Shown in pieces: positions 16,749-22,675 of a stretch of 64,000 bases of DNA. Below the pieces are notes generated by a model that did no database searches, was not told the DNA's origin, and was given only the letters and a program-made list of their open reading frames with translations. How positions within the stretch are numbered: the stretch's first letter is position 1; each line of letters starts with the position of its first letter. The translations under genes and the position numbers were made by a program. The DNA is taken from assembly GCA_040219025.1 (NCBI GenBank), contig JAVJTE010000007.1, positions 1-64,000 of the forward strand, given 5' to 3'. This DNA is from HT1-32 sp040219025 (lineage in GTDB: Bacteria > Pseudomonadota > Alphaproteobacteria > Rhodospirillales > HT1-32).

Positions 16749-17260
16749 CACTGAGAGACCCGACCGGTGAGGCAACATCGCTGCTGCGCGACCGCACGGC
16801 ACCGCTCACCGCCTTTGACGGCAAGATCCTTGCCCTGATGGATATCGGCAAGATGCGGGGTGACGAGTTCATCGACCGGCTGGAACAGCTCTGCACGGAG
16901 CGCGGCGTTGCAACCCGCCGTTTCAAAAAGCCAACCAACACCCGCGTCGCCCCGCCGGAGATGATTGACGAGATCGCCGGCAGCTGTGATGCGGTTATCG
17001 TCGCCCTGTCCGACTGAGGATCCTGCACGTCGTGCAGTTTGCATGACCTGAATGATCTGGACAAACGCGGCATCCCCGGCGTCAGCATCCTGACGGAAGA
17101 GTTCCGCGACGCCTTCGATTCCCAGAAGGCAGCGATTGGCCTCGATGCGGCCTCAATCTATGTGCCGCATCCGATGCAGAACAAGACCACAGAGGAACTG
17201 CACGCCTTCGCCGACCAGTCGATCGGAGATATTCTGGAGGCGGTCTGCAAGCCTGCCTGA
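16739..17260 (+). CDS. UGSC-family selenoprotein (Sec at codon 93, TGA 17015-17017)
   Basis: Read conventionally the gene stops at TGA 17015-17017. The same frame continues without another stop for 80 codons to TGA 17258-17260 and stays protein-like (NDLDKRGIPGVSILTEEF). Decoding the TGA as selenocysteine gives Asp92-Sec93-Gly94-Ser95-Cys96-Thr-Ser-Cys99, the U-G-S-C signature of a selenoprotein family first noticed in marine metagenomes, whose Cys forms read CGSC. A SECIS-like hairpin follows directly (17029-17047). The product is 173 residues. The N-terminal part (ILALMDIGKMRGDEFIDRLE, then CDAVIVALSD) looks like an alpha/beta domain that presents the Sec at the end of a strand. The function is unknown; a redox role is inferred from Sec, the nearby cysteines and the CxxC-rich partner. 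Standard pipelines would report two fragments. Confidence 0.9.
17018..17050 (+). promoter_or_regulatory. Bacterial SECIS element (within the selenoprotein coding sequence)
   Basis: Directly after the TGA, 17029-17036 (GTCGTGCA) pairs with 17040-17047 (TGCATGAC) in an 8-bp stem with one G-U pair, closing the 3-nt loop GTT. The loop G lies 20 nt after the TGA. This fits the known bacterial SECIS features: short apical loop with a G at its start and about 16-37 nt spacing. A competing 6-bp hairpin (17023-17028 with 17032-17037, loop GTC) overlaps it but sits closer to the TGA. Confidence 0.8.
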
Positions 17261-17265
17261 CGGTG

Positions 17266-17286
17266 CTCCGGATACACTGTCCGGAG
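17266..17286 (+). terminator. Hairpin after the selenoprotein gene
   Basis: Perfect 7-bp arms (CTCCGGA and TCCGGAG) with a 7-nt loop lie 5 bp after the final stop. There is no T-run, so termination is uncertain; it may protect the 3' end. Its position supports 17258-17260, not 17015-17017, as the real gene end. Confidence 0.5.
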
Positions 17287-17337
17287 GCATCAGAAACTCT
17301 GCGTTGCCGGGTTCAGGCGTTACTTTCTCAGGCAAGA

Positions 17338-17356
17338 ATTGACAAACTTTGTCAAT
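17338..17356. promoter_or_regulatory. ParD-type autoregulatory operator
   Basis: ATTGACAAA and TTTGTCAAT form a perfect 9-bp inverted repeat around a single C, 30 bp before the antitoxin start. A further half-site-like GTCAAA follows at 17361. Antitoxins of this type repress their own promoter through such repeats. Confidence 0.75.
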
Positions 17357-17386
17357 ATATGTCAAACCAAAGAAAAGGAGGTGCTG

Positions 17387-17620
17387 ATGGCAACCATGAA
17401 TGTTTCTCTGCCTGATCCAATGAAGGTCTGGGTTGAGGCCCAGACCCGAACCGGGCGGTACAGCAATGCCAGCGACTATGTACGCGACCTGATACGAAAA
17501 GATCAGGCGCGGGCTGCAGAACTCGCCAGAATTCAGACCGCCATCACGGAAGGGGTCGAGAGCGGGACTGCGGATGACTTCAGTATGGAGGCGATCCAGA
17601 CCGAACTTGATGCCCGTTAA
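17387..17620 (+). CDS. parD: ParD-like antitoxin (ribbon-helix-helix)
   Basis: ATG 17387 is preceded by AAAGGAGGTGCTG, which overrides an upstream reading from 17339 that would run through the operator. The 77-residue protein has the ParD N-terminus (MATMNVSLPDPMKVWVEAQT) and the SNASDYVRDLIRKDQ helix pair of the ribbon-helix-helix DNA-binding fold. The acidic C-terminus would wrap the toxin. Its end overlaps the toxin start by 11 bp. It neutralises ParE and represses the operon. Confidence 0.9.
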   Translation: MATMNVSLPDPMKVWVEAQTRTGRYSNASDYVRDLIRKDQARAAELARIQTAITEGVESGTADDFSMEAIQTELDAR

Positions 17621-17918
17621 CAGCCGTTATCGCATCAGCAGAAAAGCACAGGAAGACATCCGGGAGATCGGTCTTTATACCCAGAAAACCTGGGGAAAGA
17701 AACAACGACGAAACTATCTCAACGGGCTTGAAAAATGCTTCCGGCAGATAACTGAAAACCCGTCCCTCGCACCGGAGCATCCGGAATTTGAACCTGTGGT
17801 TCGGATTCACCCCTTCCAGAAGCACCTCATTGTCTACATCTCAGGACCGGAGAGCCTCCTGATTGTTCGTGTGCTGCATGCCAGCATGGATGTAACAACC
17901 CGGCTTTCACCCTCCTGA
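17610..17918 (+). CDS. parE: ParE/RelE-superfamily toxin
   Basis: The start ATG 17610 lies inside the end of parD, which gives 102 residues, a usual ParE length. The family pattern is clear: YRISRKAQEDIREIGLYT, then WGKKQRRNYLNGLEKCFRQI, and the C-terminal HLIVYISGPESLLIVRVLH. ParE toxins poison DNA gyrase. The pair sits between the selenoprotein operon and an unrelated convergent operon, as expected of a mobile stabilising module. Confidence 0.9.
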   Translation: MPVNSRYRISRKAQEDIREIGLYTQKTWGKKQRRNYLNGLEKCFRQITENPSLAPEHPEFEPVVRIHPFQKHLIVYISGPESLLIVRVLHASMDVTTRLSPS

Positions 17919-17926
17919 CCTGAACC

Positions 17927-18184
17927 TTATCCCCCCACCGGATCCTTCATGGCAGCGAAGACCCGGGCCACAAAGGCATCGCGTTCCTTTAGCCGGGCCT
18001 CGTCATAGACCGCCGGTTCGGCCTTGGCGTCGAGGTCGTCCAGTTTGATGCCCTGTGCCGCCAGCAGGCTTTCGGTGAGGCGCTGGCGGTCGCGGAGTTC
18101 ATAGACCTCCGTTGCCAGCGCCACGACGACCCGCATCAGGTCGGTCCGGGCGACATCGGCAAAATAGTCGGTCTTCGTTGCCAT
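17927..18184 (-). CDS. Small conserved protein of unknown function
   Basis: ATG 18184 has a good site (GGAGGGCTGAGC), giving 85 residues; a longer frame from 18262 would overlap the methyltransferase. The protein is charged and helical, with possible coiled-coil character (ALATEVYELRDRQRLTESLL), and lacks cysteines, signal peptide and membrane segments. It starts 2 bp after the methyltransferase stop, as the last gene of a long leftward operon, so it may be an accessory subunit. I do not recognise the family. Confidence 0.7.
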   Translation of the reverse strand: MATKTDYFADVARTDLMRVVVALATEVYELRDRQRLTESLLAAQGIKLDDLDAKAEPAVYDEARLKERDAFVARVFAAMKDPVGG

Positions 18185-18186
18185 GC

Positions 18187-19260
18187 TCAGCCCTCCGTCT
18201 TCTCGCCCATGGTGACGTGATAGGAGAACTTGCCCATATAGTTTCCCTTGGCACCGCCCCATTCGCTGTAGGCTTCGATGGTCTTCGCATCCAGACCGGC
18301 GTCACGATAGGCGGCTTCCAGATCCATTTCGTGATAGGCCCGCCAGAACGGCTCGCCATTGTTCAGCGTGTCCCAGTCCATCAGATAGGCGCTGAACGGG
18401 TCGAGGCTTTCGTAGCTCGGCAGTTCCAGATTGGCGAGAATGCCACCGGGGGCCAGCACACGGGCGGCGGAATTGACCGCGTTGATGACAGCCTTTGTCG
18501 GCATTTCGTGGAACAGCAGCTTGCAGAAAACCAGATCGAAATGGCCGTCCGGGTAGGACATGTCTTCCGCATTCTGCTGGCTGAAATGGATCGCCTTGCC
18601 ATGTTCGGCAGCGCGGTTGCGGGCAAATTTCAGCATCGGGGCGCTGAGATCGCAGGCATGGAACTCCGCCTCCGGAAAGGCATCAACGAGAGGGTAGCAT
18701 TTATAGGCCGGGCCACAGCCCATATAGAGGATGCGTTTGAAATCACGTTTCGGCAGCGCCCCTACCAGTGCGCGCCCCATCTCGTCACCGGCCTTGCCAT
18801 AGCGGTGCATGGTGTAGGTGGCGACCCCGACTTCGTAGACCGGGCCGGACAGCGTGTCGCGGTGATAGTTGCCGGGCTGCAGATGGAATTCATTGGCATC
18901 GTAATAACGCGGCATCTCCAGCGACGGATCCAGGGTCAGGGATCCCGGTGCATCCGACGGCGCATCGAGTTCCGCCTCGATCTCGCCCCGGCGGGCCGCC
19001 AGACCAGAGATGGTCTCGCGCCACATGGCTTCCTGACTGAGGCGCTGCAGACCGCGGGAGGTCTGATAGAGCGGGTCATGTTCAAAGCGTTCGCTCATGA
19101 AATTGCGATCCCGCAGTTTCGCCTCGTCCGGCTTCGTCGCGCTGACCCATTCCTCATATTCGACCCGCAGCGCGGGGGCGACTTCACCTGCCACGAAAAC
19201 CTTCAGTCCTTCAACGAAATCCAGCCGGGCCTGATCCGGTCTTGCCAGTCTGAGATCCAT
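18187..19260 (-). CDS. Class I SAM-dependent methyltransferase
   Basis: The 357-residue protein has a Rossmann-type methyltransferase core in its second half: motif I YMGCGPAYKCYPL, acidic ribose-binding FHACDLSAPM, motif II/III QQNAEDMSYPDGHFDLVFC, and RVLAPGGILANLELP. The N-terminal ~150 residues are extra and helical, and unlike minimal UbiE-type enzymes. It would move a methyl group from S-adenosylmethionine to a small molecule or protein; the acceptor is not known. It is the penultimate gene of the leftward run that includes possible N-demethylating and oxidising enzymes. Confidence 0.85.
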   Translation of the reverse strand: MDLRLARPDQARLDFVEGLKVFVAGEVAPALRVEYEEWVSATKPDEAKLRDRNFMSERFEHDPLYQTSRGLQRLSQEAMWRETISGLAARRGEIEAELDAPSDAPGSLTLDPSLEMPRYYDANEFHLQPGNYHRDTLSGPVYEVGVATYTMHRYGKAGDEMGRALVGALPKRDFKRILYMGCGPAYKCYPLVDAFPEAEFHACDLSAPMLKFARNRAAEHGKAIHFSQQNAEDMSYPDGHFDLVFCKLLFHEMPTKAVINAVNSAARVLAPGGILANLELPSYESLDPFSAYLMDWDTLNNGEPFWRAYHEMDLEAAYRDAGLDAKTIEAYSEWGGAKGNYMGKFSYHVTMGEKTEG

Positions 19261-19290
19261 GTTCCGTCTCCTGTCAGTTAGGGTTCACGT

Positions 19291-20211
19291 TCATTCAAGT
19301 CGTTTGACCGCGGTCTTTGAGGTCGCGCCACCGCGCCCCCGTGACTCACGATAGAGAATATAAAACCCGCTGGCGAGAATCAGCAGCATGCCGAGACCGT
19401 CGCTGGCCTCCGGCGTCTCTCCGAACAGATACCAGCCCAGCAGCCCGGCCCAGATCAGGCGGGTGTAATCCAGCGCCCCCACCAGCATGGAGGAAGAAAA
19501 CCGATAGGCGAAGGTCAGCAGCGAATGAACCGCCAGCGCCAGCGCGGCAAGTGCCAGCAGGCTCCACCACGATTCACGCGGCGGCACATCCATCCAGGGC
19601 AGATACAGCCCGCCGAACGCTATCGTTCCGAAAATCGAGAAGTAGAAGATCACCGCGAAGTTGGAGCTGCGCGCCGGCATCCGGCGGATCGCCATCAGCA
19701 TGCAGGCGCCGAGGAAGGAGCCCAGCACCACCACCGCCGCCACCGGCCCGACCTCCAGCGCCGCCGGTTGCAGCACGATCAGTGCGCCGAGAAAGCCGAC
19801 GGAGATTGCCACCCAGCTGCGCCAGCCCAGCTGTTCGCCGAACATGAACCGTGCCATCAGCACCAGAAAGATCGGCGTGGTAAAGTTGATCGCGGTCACG
19901 ATCACCAGCGGCATGAACTGGAAGGCATAATAGAAGCAGGCCATCGAGGACAGGCCGAAGGCTGCATGCAGCAGATGGGCCTTCTTGTCGGCAGCGATCA
20001 GCGCCGCCCGGTTCACCGCCCAGAGTAATCCCGGCAGCAGCACCAGCGTCACAATGACGGAGCGGATGGCCAGCATTTCAGTCGAATTCAGGCCAAAGCC
20101 ATGCAGAATTTTCACGAACACGCCCATCATCGGAATGACCAGCGTGGTCAGCATCATCGCACCGATCCCGATGAGCGGGCGGGGCTGCAGAATGGCGGAG
20201 CCCTGCGTCAT
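19291..20211 (-). CDS. EamA/DMT-family transporter
   Basis: The 306-residue protein has about ten membrane helices in two EamA repeats (MLTTLVIPMMGVFVKILHGF; NFTTPIFLVLMARFMFGEQL; DYTRLIWAGLLGWYLFGETP). Its start overlaps the preceding gene by ATGA, so it is coupled to the GMC oxidoreductase block. Export of a pathway product or uptake of a substrate are both possible. Confidence 0.88.
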   Translation of the reverse strand: MTQGSAILQPRPLIGIGAMMLTTLVIPMMGVFVKILHGFGLNSTEMLAIRSVIVTLVLLPGLLWAVNRAALIAADKKAHLLHAAFGLSSMACFYYAFQFMPLVIVTAINFTTPIFLVLMARFMFGEQLGWRSWVAISVGFLGALIVLQPAALEVGPVAAVVVLGSFLGACMLMAIRRMPARSSNFAVIFYFSIFGTIAFGGLYLPWMDVPPRESWWSLLALAALALAVHSLLTFAYRFSSSMLVGALDYTRLIWAGLLGWYLFGETPEASDGLGMLLILASGFYILYRESRGRGGATSKTAVKRLE

Positions 20212-20645
20212 GCTTCTCCGCCTGTGCGTCGCCAGAACGGGGCGCGCTGTTTCTGGCGCACCAGCAGCGCCTCGTCGAACGGTTCCATCTCATAACCCAG
20301 CGGCTGCGGCGGGCGGGCTTCATAACCGGTCAGCCGCTCGATCACGCCGCGCACCTCCGGATGGGTGTAGTACATGTTATAGGCCGCAACCACGAGGCGC
20401 TCGAACGCTTCCGGCTCTGCCGCCTCCAGCCGCTTCAGGTCACGGGTCTGCCGGGCCGGGGTCAGTTCCAGAAAATCCGGTGCGGTACCGCTGAGAACAA
20501 CTTCCAGCCAGGCCGCTCCTTCCGGGGTACGTGACATGAACGCCCCGACAGAGGGAGCAAGACCAAGTTTTCCGGCTGCCGGCCAGCCCTCGCTGTTACC
20601 CGGCAGCAGCCGGTCAAGAATTGCGGAAAGCAGCGAAGCAGTCAT
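20208..20645 (-). CDS. Small partner of GMC dehydrogenase (gluconate 2-dehydrogenase subunit 3-like)
   Basis: This 145-residue protein is coupled by ATGA overlaps on both sides to the GMC oxidoreductase and the EamA gene. Size, position and segments such as LLSAILDRLLPG, FLELTPARQTRDLKRLE and YYTHPEVRGVIE are like the small subunit (gluconate_2-dh3) of membrane-bound GMC dehydrogenases. No twin-arginine signal is seen, unlike many periplasmic members, so the complex may be cytoplasmic. The assignment is context-led. Confidence 0.65.
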   Translation of the reverse strand: MTASLLSAILDRLLPGNSEGWPAAGKLGLAPSVGAFMSRTPEGAAWLEVVLSGTAPDFLELTPARQTRDLKRLEAAEPEAFERLVVAAYNMYYTHPEVRGVIERLTGYEARPPQPLGYEMEPFDEALLVRQKQRAPFWRRTGGEA

Positions 20646-22264
20646 GCTCTCGGTCCTTCTGAAATACCAAGTCGATGCAGCAGGCGATCCGCCGCGCGCA
20701 GCGCCACCGCCTGAATTGTCGGGGTCGGGTTGACCGCCGCCGAGGTCGGGAAGACCGATCCGTCGACGATCATCAGATTGTCGATATCGTGGCTCACACA
20801 GTCGCCGTTCACGACCGAGGTTTCCGGGTCATCACCCATCCGGGCCGTACCGAGAAAATGAAACCCGGCCTGGCGGGCCAGCGGATTGACGATGATCTCC
20901 GACGCACCGGCTGTGGCCATCACCTCGCGCGCCTTGGCTGTGCCGTGGGACAGCATGCGTCTGGTGTTCTCCCCCAGCCGGTAGGTCATTTTCGGGACGG
21001 GCAGGCCCCAGGCATCCTTGCGGTCGCGGTCCAGCTCGACCCGGTTGACCGGTTCCGGCAGGTCCTCGGTGGTGACCGTCAGGCTGACCGAATGGCCGAA
21101 TTCGGCCATGAACTGCCGATGATGTGTCTCGCCCCAGGGCAGGCGGTGCATGTAGCCGCCAAGTGCGGTGCCGACCGGCCCCTGACCCCGCAGAGCCTGT
21201 AGCTGATAGCCCCGGATAAAATCGTTGGCCCCGTCGGTCTCATAGAACTGCTGACTGTAGAGCGATGTCGCGAAGGGTCCGCGATGACTGTCCAGCCTCT
21301 CGGCAAACACGCCGGTTACAATGGCGGTCGGATGCAGCATCAGATTACGGCCAAGCTGGCCGGAGCTGTTGGCCAGCCCGGTGCGATGGCGGCGACTGGC
21401 AGATGCCAGCAGCAGGCGCGAGGTACCGAGACCGTTACAGCCGACAATCACCGTTCCGGCTGAGATTTCACAACGATGACCGTCGCCATCGACATAAGCC
21501 ACCGATCCGACCTGATGCGAAGATGTTGTCTTCAGCGCCGTGACAACACAGCGCGTGCGCAGATCAACACCGCCCCGAATGGCGACCGGCCAGTAAGTGA
21601 TATCCGTGCTGGCGCGTGACCTGCGCGGGCAGCCGAGACCACAAGGCCCGCAATTATTGCAGGCCTTGCGCCCGTCACCATAACTGACGGAGACAATCGC
21701 CGCATCGGACGGCCACCAGTGCCAGCCCAGACTGTCGAAGGCAGCCGCGATCCGGCGGGTTGCAGGGCAGAGCGGCAGCGGGCCGGTCGGACGGTCAGCC
21801 CGCGGCGGATTGGCCGGATCACCGGCCAGCCCGGCGACGCCCATCATCCGGTCATTGATATCAAAATAGGGTTCGAGTTCCGGATAGGTTACGGGCCAGT
21901 CACCGGCCACCCCGTCAAGCGTGCGGACCCGGAAATCACTGGGATGGAGGCGCGGAAAATGTGCTCCCCAGCGGATTGTGCTGCCGCCGACGGCATTGAA
22001 CAGGGCCGGCTTGATGGGGGTTGCATCGTCGGTTACCGGGTAATCCCGCGTCCCGGCGCGAATATTCGGATTGGGATGAAACACCGTCTGCAGGGCAATT
22101 TCCCAACTGCTGTCGAGACTGGGGGAGGATGACTGGTCGACCCAGTCACCCTGCTCCAGACAGACGATCTTCAGTCCGTGGCCGGAAAGCGCCCATGCGG
22201 CCGCAGCACCGGAAGCCCCGGCACCGACAATCACCACATCAGCTGTTTCCGGCCCGCCGGTCAT
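20642..22264 (-). CDS. GMC-family FAD oxidoreductase with Cys cluster
   Basis: The 540-residue protein opens with the FAD-binding VVIVGAGASGAAAAWALSG and ends with the GMC C-terminal pattern (LMIVDGSVFPTSAAVNPT). Mid-protein CNNCGPCGLGC gives four closely spaced cysteines, as in GMC dehydrogenases that carry an Fe-S cluster to pass electrons onward instead of to oxygen. The substrate is an alcohol or similar CH-OH group. It is coupled to a small partner downstream and an AhpD-like protein upstream. The gene at 33802 is a close paralogue, with the same HPNPNIR and CNNCGPC motifs. Confidence 0.9.
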   Translation of the reverse strand: MTGGPETADVVIVGAGASGAAAAWALSGHGLKIVCLEQGDWVDQSSSPSLDSSWEIALQTVFHPNPNIRAGTRDYPVTDDATPIKPALFNAVGGSTIRWGAHFPRLHPSDFRVRTLDGVAGDWPVTYPELEPYFDINDRMMGVAGLAGDPANPPRADRPTGPLPLCPATRRIAAAFDSLGWHWWPSDAAIVSVSYGDGRKACNNCGPCGLGCPRRSRASTDITYWPVAIRGGVDLRTRCVVTALKTTSSHQVGSVAYVDGDGHRCEISAGTVIVGCNGLGTSRLLLASASRRHRTGLANSSGQLGRNLMLHPTAIVTGVFAERLDSHRGPFATSLYSQQFYETDGANDFIRGYQLQALRGQGPVGTALGGYMHRLPWGETHHRQFMAEFGHSVSLTVTTEDLPEPVNRVELDRDRKDAWGLPVPKMTYRLGENTRRMLSHGTAKAREVMATAGASEIIVNPLARQAGFHFLGTARMGDDPETSVVNGDCVSHDIDNLMIVDGSVFPTSAAVNPTPTIQAVALRAADRLLHRLGISEGPRA

Positions 22265-22665
22265 TCTTCCGGCATCGCCAGATCGACCCAGCGATCGCCC
22301 TCTTTCATCGCATTGAAAGCCCGGCAGGAAGCTTCAAACGCCGGGATACCGGCAGGCAGGGCAGCCATGAAAGCGGCTTCATACACTTCCTTCCAGGTCG
22401 CGCCATTCTGGACAGCCCGGATCGCCGCCCATTCGACGCCTTCCCGGTCGCCCTTGACGGCGGTGGTCACACCGACCAGCACCAGAAAGCGGGTCTTCAG
22501 GTCCATCGGGCGGCCTTCGGCATCGCCAAACAGGGTATAGCTTGCCAGATTGCCGTACCGCTTCAGCATTTCCGGATCGAGTTCGGCCAGATATTCGTGA
22601 ACCGGCAGGGTGTAGCCGCGAACTTCGCGGATCTTGTCCAGTTCTGCTTTTCCTTCAGGTGTCAT
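22261..22665 (-). CDS. Carboxymuconolactone decarboxylase/AhpD-like protein without the CxxC pair
   Basis: ATG 22665 is chosen because GAGGAGAATCTG precedes it; a start at 22719 would extend back into the next gene. The 134-residue protein has the AhpD-like helical pattern (KTRFLVLVGVTTAVKGDRE; AVQNGATWKEVYEAAFM). The only cysteine is near residue 114, so the redox CxxC of AhpD is missing; a peroxidase role is unlikely. CMD-type proteins without it act as lyases or have unknown roles. It is coupled by ATGA to the GMC gene. Confidence 0.82.
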   Translation of the reverse strand: MTPEGKAELDKIREVRGYTLPVHEYLAELDPEMLKRYGNLASYTLFGDAEGRPMDLKTRFLVLVGVTTAVKGDREGVEWAAIRAVQNGATWKEVYEAAFMAALPAGIPAFEASCRAFNAMKEGDRWVDLAMPEE

Positions 22666-22675
22666 CAGATTCTCC

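Noticed and set aside
17023..17037. 6-bp hairpin CTGCAC/GTGCAG as the SECIS element
   Set aside because: It is perfect, but its loop is only about 12 nt after the TGA, nearer than the usual bacterial range, and it excludes the longer, better-spaced 8-bp stem. Kept only as a competing structure.
17039..17260. Separate small gene starting at TTG 17039
   Set aside because: It is the C-terminal part of the selenoprotein in the same frame as 16739-17017; it has no ribosome-binding site and begins inside the SECIS-like hairpin.
18112..19281. 389-residue frame opposite the methyltransferase
   Set aside because: Antisense shadow with no recognisable domain, whereas the minus-strand frame has SAM-binding motifs.
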